Assembly: GCF_004362395.1 (NCBI RefSeq)
Contig: NZ_SNWE01000016.1
Location: 1 to 64,000 of the forward strand
Direction of reading: 5' to 3'
Source: Salegentibacter sp. 24
GTDB taxonomy: Bacteria; Bacteroidota; Bacteroidia; Flavobacteriales; Flavobacteriaceae
DNA length: 64,000 nt
Numbering within the stretch: the first letter of the stretch is position 1; each line of letters begins with the position of its first letter. The notes under the pieces are model-generated. The model worked only from the letters and a program-made list of their open reading frames with translations. It was not told the origin of the DNA and searched no databases. The translations under genes and the position numbers were made by a program. This document shows positions 36,931-46,014 of the stretch, one piece after another.

Positions 36931-37409
36931 GATTCACCAATAAGAATGAAGTGAAAATAGTTCCCTCGATTTACATTGTTTTGGTGGCGATTTTCGTGAC
37001 TAATATTTTTGTAAATATAGAGCTGATGAGTAGTGATGAACCGGTTAGGTTTAGTCATTATCTTCCCAATATAGTAGTTCTTTTTCTTGGTTTTTATGTG
37101 CATAGAATAGGGCAGAGTTTTGATTTTGATAGTGATGGCGAAACTTTAAACCTTAAAAATAACGGCGTATTCTTTTCAAAATTCATGGAATACCGCGTAA
37201 AAAAGGCCGAATTTCCCAAAAGAAAACTTGGAAAATTTAGGGTGAGCGATTACTATTTCTATGCTTCCGTAACAATTTATATAAGTTCAAGCAGAAGACG
37301 CGGTTTTAAAAAATATACCTTTAACACTACTTTTCTCAACCGTAAAAAGAAGCGTGGCATGATAGCTTCGATGCAGAAAATAGTAGACAATCAAAAAAGT
37401 ACAGCTTAA
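36927..37409 (+). CDS. Membrane protein between parE and parC
   Basis: A 160-residue protein with two N-terminal transmembrane helices (about 12-31, [20 protein letters not shown]-like, and about 46-62, [12 protein letters not shown]) and a C-terminal cytoplasmic domain of about 95 residues rich in Lys and Arg ([26 protein letters not shown]). Family not recognised; the soluble part has the strand-rich look of a PH-like domain. Its start overlaps parE and its stop shares a base with the parC start, so its translation is coupled to topoisomerase IV. This hints at membrane-proximal chromosome segregation, which is only an inference. Confidence 0.85.
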   Translation: MRFTNKNEVKIVPSIYIVLVAIFVTNIFVNIELMSSDEPVRFSHYLPNIVVLFLGFYVHRIGQSFDFDSDGETLNLKNNGVFFSKFMEYRVKKAEFPKRKLGKFRVSDYYFYASVTIYISSSRRRGFKKYTFNTTFLNRKKKRGMIASMQKIVDNQKSTA

Positions 37410-40057
37410 TGGAAGAAAACCACGAAGAAGCTAATGAAGAACATTTAGAGCAGCCTAAAGAAGAGCTTATAAAGGTAACCGGGATGTACAAGGACTGGTT
37501 TCTTGATTATGCATCTTATGTGATTCTCGAACGTGCGGTACCAGCCATGGAGGACGGGTTTAAACCTGTGCAACGCCGTATCATGCATTCTATGAAAGAT
37601 CTTGACGATGGACGTTACAATAAAGTGGCCAATATTGTCGGACATACTATGCAATATCACCCACACGGGGATGCTAGTATTGGTGATGCTATGGTACAAA
37701 TCGGCCAGAAAGATATCCTTATTGATACCCAGGGGAACTGGGGTAATATTTTAACCGGAGATCGATCCGCAGCACCAAGATATATTGAAGCCCGTTTATC
37801 TAAATTTGCCCTGGAAGTTCTTTTTAACCCAAAGTTGACCGAATGGCAACTTTCTTATGACGGTAGAAAGAAAGAACCCGTTAATTTACCGGTGAAATTT
37901 CCCATGTTGCTGGCCCAGGGAGCAGAAGGAATTGCGGTGGGCTTGAGCACCCGAGTGCTTCCGCATAACTTCAATGAACTTATAGATGCTTCCATAAAAC
38001 ATTTAAAAGGGAAGAAATTTACGATATTCCCAGATTTTCCAACCGGCGGAATTGCTGATATTTCCAATTATAACGACGGGAAACGGGGTGGTCGCGTAAG
38101 AGTACGGGCAAAAATTAGTCAATACGATAAAAACACCTTGACTATTACGGAAATCCCCTATGGAACTACAACTACTACCTTAATCGATTCCATTTTAAAG
38201 GCGAATGATAAAGGTAAGATCAAAGTCAAGAAAATTGAGGATAATACTGCTGCCGAGGTAGAAATTCTTATCCATTTACCTAGTAACATTTCACCGGACA
38301 GAACTATAGATGCGCTTTATGCTTTTACCTATTGCGAGAATTCTATAGCACCACTGGGGTGTGTAATTATAGATAACAAACCTATTTTTCTGGGAGTTTC
38401 AGAAATATTAAGAACCTCTACGGACCATACCCTTCATTTGCTGAAGAGAGAATTAGAGATTACCCTTGAGGAACTTGAGGAACAATGGCATTTTTCGTCA
38501 TTAGAGCGAATTTTTATTGAAAAACGAATCTATCGTGAAATTGAGGAAGAAGAAACCTGGGATGGTGTCATCAATGCTATAGATGAAGGATTAAAGCCGC
38601 ATATAAAACACTTAAGGCGGGCCGTAACTAGGGATGATATTTCAAGGCTTACGGAAATTAGGATCAAAAGAATTTCGAAATTTGATTTAGATAAGGCACA
38701 GCAAAAAATTGAATCTCTGGAAGATGAAATCGCAAAGGTGAAACATCACCTAGATCATTTGGTGGATTATGCAGTTGCATATTTCACGAAACTTAAAAAT
38801 GATTATGGACGAGATAGAGACCGGAAAACCGAATTGCGCATATTTGACGATATCGAAGCCACCAAAGTTGTGATTAGAAATTCCAAGCTTTATGTAAATA
38901 GAAAAGAAGGATTTATCGGTACAGCACTTAAAAAAGACGAATATGTTACCGATTGCAGTGATATAGATGATATAATCTGTTTTACTGCTGATGGAAAAAT
39001 GATGGTTACCAAAGTAGATAGCAAGACCTTCATTGGAAAAGATATAATTCACGTTGCCATTTTTAAGAAAAAGGATAAACGTACTATTTATAATATGATT
39101 TATCGTGACGGAAAAAATGGAGCATCATATATAAAACGATTTTCAGTAACCTCGGTTACCCGGGACAGGGAATATGATCTGTCTCAAGGAAAAAAAGATT
39201 CTAAAGTACATTATTTTTCAGCAAACCCTAATGGGGAGGCCGAAGTAGTAACCATTTTCCTTAGACAGGTAGGAAGCATCAAAAAATTGAAATTTGATGT
39301 TGATTTCGCTGATATGCTTATTAAAGGTAGAAATGTAAAAGGAAATATTGTTACAAAATATGCCGTAAAACGAGTAGAATTAAAAGAAGAAGGCGTTTCA
39401 ACTTTAAAGCCTAGGAGAATCTGGTTTGATGAGACAGTTAAAAGGTTGAACGTAGATGAACGCGGAGAACTTCTTGGTGAATTCAGAGGTGACGATCGTA
39501 TTTTAATAATTACCCAGGACGGAATTGCAAAAACCATTATTCCTGAGCTCACTACTCGTTTTGATGAAGAAATGGTCGTCCTTGAAAAATGGATGCCCAA
39601 AAAACCAATCTCAGCAATTTACTGGGAACCTGAAAAAGAGCGTTTCTATGTAAAGCGGTTTTTAATCGAAAACCCGGAAAGGGAGGAGAAATTTATTAGT
39701 GAACACCAGAACTCTTATTTAGAATTAGTATCTACCGATTATTACCCTCAGGCGGAAATCGTTTTCTCCAAACCGCGCGGTAAAGAACAGCGCCCGAATG
39801 AAGAAATTAATATTGAAGAATTTATTTCGGTGAAAGGGATTAAGGCTCTTGGAAACCAGTTAACTACAGATAAGGTAAAACAGATAAATCCTTTAGAGCC
39901 TTTACCTTATGAAGAGGAGAAGGAAATTCATGCTGAAGATCTTGAAGTTGTAGAAGAAGAATCCGTTTCTGAAGAAAAAAACACGCTTAATATCGTTCGG
40001 AAAAAAGAAGATTCCGATAATTCGTCCCAAAGTCAGACTAAGTTATTTGATGAGTAA
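37409..40057 (+). CDS. parC: DNA topoisomerase IV subunit A
   Basis: The DNA breakage-rejoining subunit. The winged-helix core has LERAVPAMEDGFKPVQRR and HPHGDASIGDAM, with the catalytic Tyr in APRYIEARLSK. The long C-terminal region (from about 500) is the beta-pinwheel, and the last 60 residues are acidic and low-complexity (VVEEESVSEEKN). The 882 residues are normal for Bacteroidota ParC. It is directly followed, with no spacer, by mscL. Confidence 0.95.
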   Translation: MEENHEEANEEHLEQPKEELIKVTGMYKDWFLDYASYVILERAVPAMEDGFKPVQRRIMHSMKDLDDGRYNKVANIVGHTMQYHPHGDASIGDAMVQIGQKDILIDTQGNWGNILTGDRSAAPRYIEARLSKFALEVLFNPKLTEWQLSYDGRKKEPVNLPVKFPMLLAQGAEGIAVGLSTRVLPHNFNELIDASIKHLKGKKFTIFPDFPTGGIADISNYNDGKRGGRVRVRAKISQYDKNTLTITEIPYGTTTTTLIDSILKANDKGKIKVKKIEDNTAAEVEILIHLPSNISPDRTIDALYAFTYCENSIAPLGCVIIDNKPIFLGVSEILRTSTDHTLHLLKRELEITLEELEEQWHFSSLERIFIEKRIYREIEEEETWDGVINAIDEGLKPHIKHLRRAVTRDDISRLTEIRIKRISKFDLDKAQQKIESLEDEIAKVKHHLDHLVDYAVAYFTKLKNDYGRDRDRKTELRIFDDIEATKVVIRNSKLYVNRKEGFIGTALKKDEYVTDCSDIDDIICFTADGKMMVTKVDSKTFIGKDIIHVAIFKKKDKRTIYNMIYRDGKNGASYIKRFSVTSVTRDREYDLSQGKKDSKVHYFSANPNGEAEVVTIFLRQVGSIKKLKFDVDFADMLIKGRNVKGNIVTKYAVKRVELKEEGVSTLKPRRIWFDETVKRLNVDERGELLGEFRGDDRILIITQDGIAKTIIPELTTRFDEEMVVLEKWMPKKPISAIYWEPEKERFYVKRFLIENPEREEKFISEHQNSYLELVSTDYYPQAEIVFSKPRGKEQRPNEEINIEEFISVKGIKALGNQLTTDKVKQINPLEPLPYEEEKEIHAEDLEVVEEESVSEEKNTLNIVRKKEDSDNSSQSQTKLFDE

Positions 40058-40513
40058 ATGAGCATATTACAAGAGTTTAAGGAATTTGCCATTAAAGGAA
40101 ATATGGTAGATATGGCCGTGGGAATTATAATCGGCACGGCTTTTAATTCAGTCGTTAATACTCTGGTCCAACAAGTGGTGATGCCCCCCCTGAGTTTAAT
40201 GACTAACGGCATTGACTTCGCGAATAAAAAGTGGATTCTTAGGGATAGCGTTGCCAGCGCTGAAGGTGACTTGGTTATCGAAGAAGTCGCTGTAGGTTAT
40301 GGAGCTTTAATAGAGTCCCTGTTGGATTTTTTAATTATTGGTCTTACAATTTTCGTAGTGGTAAGATTTATGAATCGCTTTAGAAAGAAGGCTGAAAATC
40401 CAGAAGATAAACGGGAGGTTACTCCCAAAGATATAGAGCTTTTAGCCAAAATGAATCATCTTATGGAAGAGCAAAATCTTCTGCTCAAAAGAAATTTTTC
40501 AGAACGGAAATAA
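40058..40513 (+). CDS. mscL: Large-conductance mechanosensitive channel
   Basis: A 151-residue pore protein that releases solutes on hypo-osmotic shock. The start EFKEFAIKGNMVDMAVGIII and the first helix GTAFNSVVNTLVQQVVMPP are diagnostic; TM2 is LLDFLIIGLTIFVVVRFMN. The C-terminal bundle is slightly longer than in E. coli. Its ATG is the base after the parC stop, so it is cotranslated with the topoisomerase operon, an unusual but shared arrangement in the group. It is convergent with the lipoprotein gene. Confidence 0.96.
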   Translation: MSILQEFKEFAIKGNMVDMAVGIIIGTAFNSVVNTLVQQVVMPPLSLMTNGIDFANKKWILRDSVASAEGDLVIEEVAVGYGALIESLLDFLIIGLTIFVVVRFMNRFRKKAENPEDKREVTPKDIELLAKMNHLMEEQNLLLKRNFSERK

Positions 40514-40516
40514 TTT

Positions 40517-40891
40517 TTATCTAACGCGATTAACCGAACCGCGTTGTTTTTTATCCTGCCCCACAATCCCGTACTCAAAGGTATAACCATCTTTATTTGT
40601 AGTAAGTATTTTTATATGTATCGGCTTTTCTTCCGCCATGCTATTGGGATTTAAATTTCTCAGAATGTATTCGCAATCATTTATCCATCTGACTGAAGAA
40701 GTATCAGATTTCCCCTGGAATTTATCTATTTCTATAGAATCGTTTCTTATAAAAGTAGAAGTGGCTAATTCACCGTTTAAATAGGTTTTATATTCGAATG
40801 TTCCAGTTTTATAATCGATGCAATTTCTTTCCGGTTGAAAGCAGCCGGAAAATATAAAAACAAGACTACAGAACACTAAAAGTTTCTTCAT
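40517..40891 (-). CDS. Small lipoprotein (often mislabelled topoisomerase IV)
   Basis: A 124-residue lipoprotein; I chose ATG 40891 (MKKLLVFCSLVFIFSGCFQ) seven codons inside the longer frame because it gives a standard signal with the lipid Cys in SGCFQ. The mature part has RNCIDYKTGTFEYKTYLNG and DCEYILRNLNPNSM. Homologues beside parC in flavobacteria carry the label DNA topoisomerase IV, which I think is copied from the neighbour: no topoisomerase feature is present. The function is unknown. It is convergent with mscL. Confidence 0.85.
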   Translation of the reverse strand: MKKLLVFCSLVFIFSGCFQPERNCIDYKTGTFEYKTYLNGELATSTFIRNDSIEIDKFQGKSDTSSVRWINDCEYILRNLNPNSMAEEKPIHIKILTTNKDGYTFEYGIVGQDKKQRGSVNRVR

Positions 40892-40936
40892 GACATTTCT
40901 TTTGAACTGCAAAATAAGTCATTTATAACGGGACTT

Positions 40937-41347
40937 TCAATTTTCAAAGGCTTCAAAAGTACCATCTTGGTAAAAAATCACAATTTTTCTAATAGGTTTG
41001 CTTTTTCCGGATTTGCTAAAAGAAAATGGCATTTCATTTTTCTCTGGACTACTATTTTCTTGGTGGTTTAAAGTGGATGAGGTGTCCTTTATAGCTTCCT
41101 GGGGAGCGATAGGTTTACCAGAAGGAGGAAAGCTTCCTTTTCCATTTAATAGCCAATATAATTCCACTTCGGGAAATGACTTTATAACCTTCATTACAAA
41201 ATCCAAACTAGGCTTGTTTCTGCCCGATAAAATATGCGAAATAGAAGATCGTCCAACTTCAATTTTATCAGCAAAACCTGCAGCCGATAATTCATAAAAT
41301 TCGAGGATTTTATGCAAGCGTTTAGAAAAATCCTCGGTGTTTACCAT
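40937..41347 (-). CDS. XRE-family transcriptional regulator
   Basis: A 136-residue DNA-binding protein. The N-terminal helix-turn-helix (about 8-65) reads LSAAGFADKIEVGRSSISHIL and SGRNKPSLDFVMKVIKSFPE (cut: GRSSISHILSGRNKPSLDF), in the lambda-repressor class; the C-terminal half is a low-complexity linker and a short strand-rich end KIVIFYQDGTFEAF. Its start codon lies within the first of six TTAC-N4-GTAA palindromes that fill the space to the divergent M14 peptidase gene, which strongly suggests autoregulation and control of that gene. Confidence 0.9.
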   Translation of the reverse strand: MVNTEDFSKRLHKILEFYELSAAGFADKIEVGRSSISHILSGRNKPSLDFVMKVIKSFPEVELYWLLNGKGSFPPSGKPIAPQEAIKDTSSTLNHQENSSPEKNEMPFSFSKSGKSKPIRKIVIFYQDGTFEAFEN

Positions 41348-41623
41348 TGTAAATAATACTGTAGTGAATTGTTATTTACAAATGTAATCAAACCTATTGT
41401 AGCCTGCAAATTACAATTGTAATTAAATCAAACAGGGTAAACTTATACTTTAATTGAACGAGTTTAAAAAACTAAAAATAAGAATATTATATGTAAAATA
41501 TAATTCAGTTGGAGAAATTCCATGTCTCTGGCATTTTGAAATCAATTAGTGTTTACAGATGTAACTAATAAAAGTTAATTTAATCGTTTACAATTGTGAA
41601 TTTTGTATTGTTTACTTTTGTAA
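41341..41623. promoter_or_regulatory. Array of six TTAC-N4-GTAA palindromic operators
   Basis: Six copies are seen: 41341-41352, 41376-41387, 41411-41422, 41553-41564, 41588-41599 (last half GTGA) and 41612-41623. Centre spacings are 35, 35, 142, 35 and 24 bases. The first covers the XRE start codon, the third is a perfect 16-mer (41409-41424) and the last, GTTTACTTTTGTAAAC (41610-41625), covers the -7 box of the M14 peptidase gene. They are most likely sites for the XRE protein. Confidence 0.75.
41594..41620 (+). promoter_or_regulatory. Promoter of the M14 peptidase gene
   Basis: TTG (41594-41596), a 16-base spacer and TACTTTTG (41613-41620). Start of transcription would be at or near the ATG 41626, so the message is nearly leaderless. 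Operators 5 and 6 overlap both boxes, as expected for repression. Confidence 0.6.
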
Positions 41624-41625
41624 AC

Positions 41626-42789
41626 ATGAAAAAAATGACATTATACAAACAACTTTTGCAGGACTATAATTTGTTTAAAGAAGAGGGAGTTTCCGGAAGG
41701 TATGTTCGATATGCTGATATCCAAATTTTACTCAAAAAATTGGGAGATGAATTCCTTTTGGAAGAAATTGGAGAATCGGTTTTGGGAAAGCCTATCGATG
41801 GGATTCAATTCGGCAGTGGAAAAATTAGAATTCTTGCCTGGTCCCAAATGCACGGAAATGAATCTACCACTACAAAAGCTATTTTTGACCTGCTTAATTA
41901 TATTTATAAATACAAAAAAGAAGCTTTTGTGATATCGCTGTTGGAGAAATGTAGTTTCTATATTCTCCCCATGTTGAATCCTGATGGCGCTCAGGCGTAT
42001 ACCCGTGTTAATTCCAATAAGGTTGATCTAAACCGAGATGCCCAGGATTTAAGTCAGCCCGAAAGTAGGATTCTTCGAAAAGTTTTTGAAAAATTTAAAC
42101 CTGACTTCTGTTTAAACCTCCACGACCAGCGCACTATTTTTAGTGTCGGCAATAAGCCAGATCCTGCAGTGCTCTCTTTTTTAACGCCTTCTATGGATAA
42201 GGAACGACGAATTTTTCCTTCCAGGATTAAAAGTATGCAGCTTATTGCAAAAATTGTCGATGATCTTTCCGATTTGTTACCCAATAGAATAGGCAGGTAT
42301 GATGATGGATTTAATATTAATTGTACAGGAGATACTTTTCAAAGTACCCAAACTCCTACGATTCTTTTTGAAGCCGGCCATTTTCCGGGGGATTACCAGA
42401 GAGAAGAAACCCGGAAATATGTGTTTTTAGCTTTAATATCTGTTTTGAAAGCTATTAGTGAAAAAAGTTTCGAAAATTTGGATTATAATAAATACCAGGC
42501 AATTCCAGAGAATAAAAAGCTTTTCAATGATGTTATTCTAAGAGGGGTTAATTCAGAAAATGGCATAGTAGATATCGCCATTCAATATAAAGAAGAGGTA
42601 AAAAATAAAGAACTGGTCTTTATTCCAATAATCGAAAAAATAGCTCCTAAAATTAGCAGATTTGCACATAAAGAAATCATTTGTGAGAATAAAAAAATTA
42701 CCATTAATCACAAATCTATACTTACCGAAAACGTTATAGTTAATAAAATCGCCTTAAATGGTGTAGAATTACAGTTTAAATGTGAATAA
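41626..42789 (+). CDS. M14-family zinc carboxypeptidase
   Basis: A 387-residue cytoplasmic metallopeptidase; the start ATG 41626 (MKKMTLYKQ) is chosen because the longer frame runs through the promoter. Zinc ligands are in WSQMHGNEST (HxxE) and LNLHDQRT, with the substrate Arg in VDLNRDAQ and the catalytic Glu in FEAGHFPGDYQREE. The C-terminal 100 residues form a separate strand-rich part. No signal peptide is seen, so the substrate is a cytoplasmic peptide or amide. It faces the XRE gene across an array of palindromes. Confidence 0.88.
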   Translation: MKKMTLYKQLLQDYNLFKEEGVSGRYVRYADIQILLKKLGDEFLLEEIGESVLGKPIDGIQFGSGKIRILAWSQMHGNESTTTKAIFDLLNYIYKYKKEAFVISLLEKCSFYILPMLNPDGAQAYTRVNSNKVDLNRDAQDLSQPESRILRKVFEKFKPDFCLNLHDQRTIFSVGNKPDPAVLSFLTPSMDKERRIFPSRIKSMQLIAKIVDDLSDLLPNRIGRYDDGFNINCTGDTFQSTQTPTILFEAGHFPGDYQREETRKYVFLALISVLKAISEKSFENLDYNKYQAIPENKKLFNDVILRGVNSENGIVDIAIQYKEEVKNKELVFIPIIEKIAPKISRFAHKEIICENKKITINHKSILTENVIVNKIALNGVELQFKCE

Positions 42790-42827
42790 TTCTCAAAAAC
42801 CTTAGCAATTATTCAAGGATTTTGTAT

Positions 42828-42835
42828 TAATTTTG
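42828..42835 (+). promoter_or_regulatory. -7 box before the Lrp/AsnC gene
   Basis: TAATTTTG matches TAnnTTTG 29 bases before the ATG; the -33 position holds only TTAG at a 22-base spacing. Confidence 0.4.
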
Positions 42836-42864
42836 AATTTCATATAAATAAAGAAATTTAAAAA

Positions 42865-43344
42865 ATGGCCAAGTTTAAATTAGACGAAACAGATCACCAA
42901 ATTCTCGATATGTTAATTGAGAATACTAGGACTCCATTTACCGATATCGCGAAGAAACTTTTAATATCGGCAGGAACTGTACATGTAAGGGTTAAAAAAA
43001 TGGAAGAAGCAGGAATTATAAAAGGTTCCTCTTTAACCCTTGACTACAAGAAATTGGGTTATGCGTTTATTGCCTATGTTGGTGTATTTTTAAAGAATAC
43101 TTCGCAAACTAAATTCGTACTGGAACGTATTAATGAAATTCCATTCGTAACTGTTGCCCACGTAACTACAGGTAAATTTAACGTGTTTTGCAAAATTAGA
43201 GCACGAAATACTCAGCACGCTAAGGAAGTTATCTTTCAATTAGACGATATTGAAGGAGTTTACAGAACAGAAACTATGATTTCTTTAGAAGAGAGCTTAA
43301 ACGATAAAAAACGTTTAATGCACTCTATTTTTCAGGACATGTAA
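42865..43344 (+). CDS. Lrp/AsnC family transcriptional regulator
   Basis: A 159-residue regulator with the N-terminal winged helix-turn-helix (LDETDHQILDMLIENTRTP, FTDIAKKLLISAGTVHVRV, KKMEEAGII) and the C-terminal RAM ligand domain (about 68-150, YVGVFLKNTSQTKFVLERI, HVTTGKFNVFCKIRA). Members respond to amino acids and bind as octamers. The ligand is not evident. A hairpin terminator separates it from ppc downstream, so it is monocistronic. Confidence 0.95.
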   Translation: MAKFKLDETDHQILDMLIENTRTPFTDIAKKLLISAGTVHVRVKKMEEAGIIKGSSLTLDYKKLGYAFIAYVGVFLKNTSQTKFVLERINEIPFVTVAHVTTGKFNVFCKIRARNTQHAKEVIFQLDDIEGVYRTETMISLEESLNDKKRLMHSIFQDM

Positions 43345-43363
43345 ACAAGCCTAAATTTATTAT

Positions 43364-43400
43364 AAAAACCCTTTAGGCTACTGTGTTTAAAGGGTTTTTT
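43364..43400 (+). terminator. Terminator between the Lrp/AsnC gene and ppc
   Basis: AAAAACCCTTTA (43364-43375) and TAAAGGGTTTTT (43388-43399) pair across a 12-base loop and T-run. Its position rules out the earliest in-frame ppc start at 43383. Confidence 0.85.
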
Positions 43401-43439
43401 TATAATTTTAAAATCAATCTTAATCAACTAAAATTTATT

Positions 43440-46013
43440 ATGAACAGAGAACCAAAACTGGAACGTTTTAACGAAAGTGTGCTTTCAAAATACCAGGTTT
43501 ATAACAGTATATTTTTAACCCTGCCTTTTGACGATATTAGCAAAACAGGATCCCTGCTACCTCTATTTCAGGAGTTATGTGAAGCCGGTTTTAAGCAGAA
43601 TAAAAATCCTTCAGAAATTATTGAAACCTTCTTCAGTAAATATCAGGATGATCCTTCCGAAGAACTTCAGATCAGTTTATTATTTAGGTTTATCCAATAC
43701 ATAGAGCGGCAGGTAGTACTTTTTGATGCTATTGAAGACGCTTCTTTTCCGATAGTGAATAATATGGACGGTCGCGGTACTCTTAGAAACGTTAAAGAGG
43801 AAGCCGAAGCAAAGGATAAAACACCGGAATTACGTGAATATCTGAAACGCTTTAATGTAAGGCCAACTTTGACAGCGCACCCCACGCAGTTTTATCCAGG
43901 GGCTGTTTTAGGAATTATTACTGATCTAGACAAAGCTATCCAAAAGAACGATATTACCCTAATTAAAAAATTACTATCACAACTCGGGAAAACCCCGTTT
44001 TTCAAGAAAGAAAAGCCAACACCATATGATGAGGCGGTTAGTCTAATCTGGTATTTTGAAAATGTATTTTACCAGAGTGTCAGTAAAATCTATAATTACA
44101 TTCAACAAAATATTTTTGAAGGACAGGATATTGGCAATCAGGTTATCAATTTAGGATTCTGGCCAGGCGGAGACCGTGATGGAAATCCTTTTGTAACTAC
44201 TGAGATCACCTTAAAGGTTGCTCAAAGATTGAGAAGCACAATTTTACTTAATTATTATCGTGATATTAGAGCACTTAAAAGAAGGGTAACCTTTAATGAA
44301 GTTGATCTAATTATCGCTGAAATGGAAACCGCGCTTTATCAGAGTGCAATCTCCAGATCCGGAAAGATTAAAATGTCACTTGAAGACTTTAAATCAAAAC
44401 TACAACAGATCAGGGAAATAGTTGAAGAAAAACACCAGGGGCTGTTTATTGAAGAAATAAATGATTTAATCAATAAGGTTAATATCTTCGGTTACCATTT
44501 TGCTACTTTAGACATCCGTCAGGATTCAGGAATTCATGATGAGGTTCTTAAAGAAATCCTTAAAAAACACGCGGATTTATTTCCTGAAAATTATGCTTCG
44601 CTCTCTAATGAAGAGCAAATTGAAACCCTTACCAAGGTTCAAGGGAATATAGATCCCGATCATTTTGAGGATGGAATAGTTAAATCTACCCTTTCTTCCA
44701 TTTATGCGATGAAGGAAATTCAGGGAAAAAATGGAGAAAATGGAGCTAACAGGTATATAATTAGTCATAGTGAAGTCCCTCAAAGTATTTTAGAACCCTT
44801 TGCATTCTTAAGGCTATGCGGTTGGAAAAAGCCGACGGTAGATATTATCCCACTTTTCGAAACAGTTCCTGATTTAAAAGCTTCCCCAGATGTCATGGAA
44901 ACATTGTATAAAAACCAGGTTTATCGTGAGCATTTGAAAAGCAGAGGTGATAAGCAAACGATTATGCTCGGATTCAGTGACGGGACTAAAGACGGCGGTT
45001 ATTTAATGGCTAATTGGAGTATTTACAAAGCCAAGGAAATGCTTACCGAGGTTTCCAGAAAATATGGTATCAAGGTCGTTTTCTTTGATGGTAGAGGAGG
45101 ACCACCGGCTCGTGGCGGCGGTAAAACCCACCAGTTCTACGCATCTTTAGGTTCTGGTATTGAAAATGAAGAAATCCAGTTGACCGTGCAAGGGCAAACG
45201 ATTAGTTCTAATTTCGGAACCCGGGATTCGTGTAGATATAACCTGGAGCAATTGCTTAGTTCCGGAGTTTCTAACGAGATCTTTAGTAAAGGGGAAAATC
45301 AATTAACTGATGAAGACCGGGAAACCATGACAAATCTTGCTGAAATTAGTTATGAGACTTACACTAATTTCAAGGAGCATGAGAAGTTTATTCCTTATTT
45401 GGAAAAAATGAGTACCCTAAAATATTACTCTAAAACCAATATTGGAAGTCGTCCTTCAAAAAGAAATAAATCAGCTAAATTAAATTTAACCGATTTAAGG
45501 GCCATTCCGTTTGTGGGAAGCTGGAGCCAGTTGAAACAGAATGTTCCAGGATTTTTCGGAGTAGGAACTGCCTTGGAGAAGTATGAAAAAGCAGGAGAAT
45601 TTCATAAAGTCAAACAACTTTATAACAATTCGGTTTTCTTTAAAACGCTACTGGAAAATTCTATGATGAGCCTTACCAAATCTTTCTTTGCACTTACAGC
45701 TTATATGGAGAAAGACAAGGAATTTGGTGATTTTTGGAAAATTATTTATGCTGAATACAAACGTAGTCATGCCATGTTATTGAAAGTAACCGGTTACCAG
45801 GAACTGATGGAAAATCAACCAGCAGGAAGAGCTTCTATTCAAGCTCGTGAGCGCATTGTATTGCCATTGTTAACCATTCAACAGCATGCCCTTAGAAAAG
45901 TACAGGAGCTTCAGAAACAAGGTAAGAGCAAAGAGGAGTTGCTTGAGGTATACGAGAAAATGGTAACCCGTTCTCTTTACGGTAATATTAATGCAAGCAG
46001 AAATTCAGCTTAA
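43440..46013 (+). CDS. ppc: Phosphoenolpyruvate carboxylase, atypical catalytic loop
   Basis: Carboxylates PEP to oxaloacetate, refilling the TCA cycle. The start MNREPKLERF (ATG 43440, 857 residues) is used because the longer frame begins inside a terminator. The first catalytic His is in RPTLTAHPTQFYPG; GGDRDGNPFVT and LGFSDGTKDGGYLMANW are conserved. The usual FHGRGG loop reads FFDGRGGPPARGGGKT: Asp550 is in the place of the His that in E. coli (His579) assists PEP and bicarbonate binding. The C-terminal NASRNSA replaces the common RNTG end. It appears to be a Bacteroidota-type enzyme; activity should not be assumed without a test. DinB follows immediately. Confidence 0.9.
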   Translation: MNREPKLERFNESVLSKYQVYNSIFLTLPFDDISKTGSLLPLFQELCEAGFKQNKNPSEIIETFFSKYQDDPSEELQISLLFRFIQYIERQVVLFDAIEDASFPIVNNMDGRGTLRNVKEEAEAKDKTPELREYLKRFNVRPTLTAHPTQFYPGAVLGIITDLDKAIQKNDITLIKKLLSQLGKTPFFKKEKPTPYDEAVSLIWYFENVFYQSVSKIYNYIQQNIFEGQDIGNQVINLGFWPGGDRDGNPFVTTEITLKVAQRLRSTILLNYYRDIRALKRRVTFNEVDLIIAEMETALYQSAISRSGKIKMSLEDFKSKLQQIREIVEEKHQGLFIEEINDLINKVNIFGYHFATLDIRQDSGIHDEVLKEILKKHADLFPENYASLSNEEQIETLTKVQGNIDPDHFEDGIVKSTLSSIYAMKEIQGKNGENGANRYIISHSEVPQSILEPFAFLRLCGWKKPTVDIIPLFETVPDLKASPDVMETLYKNQVYREHLKSRGDKQTIMLGFSDGTKDGGYLMANWSIYKAKEMLTEVSRKYGIKVVFFDGRGGPPARGGGKTHQFYASLGSGIENEEIQLTVQGQTISSNFGTRDSCRYNLEQLLSSGVSNEIFSKGENQLTDEDRETMTNLAEISYETYTNFKEHEKFIPYLEKMSTLKYYSKTNIGSRPSKRNKSAKLNLTDLRAIPFVGSWSQLKQNVPGFFGVGTALEKYEKAGEFHKVKQLYNNSVFFKTLLENSMMSLTKSFFALTAYMEKDKEFGDFWKIIYAEYKRSHAMLLKVTGYQELMENQPAGRASIQARERIVLPLLTIQQHALRKVQELQKQGKSKEELLEVYEKMVTRSLYGNINASRNSA

Positions 46014-46014
46014 T

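Noticed and set aside
40517-40891. Annotation as DNA topoisomerase IV
   Set aside because: The 124-residue product is a lipoprotein with signal and lipid Cys; no topoisomerase motif is present. The name seems copied from neighbouring parC.
41596-41625. Earlier in-frame start for the M14 peptidase
   Set aside because: The stretch contains the -7 box and two operators; the ATG at 41626 fits the predicted transcription start.
43383-43439. Earlier in-frame start for ppc
   Set aside because: It falls within the hairpin terminator of the Lrp/AsnC gene; MNREPKLERF at 43440 is the natural start.
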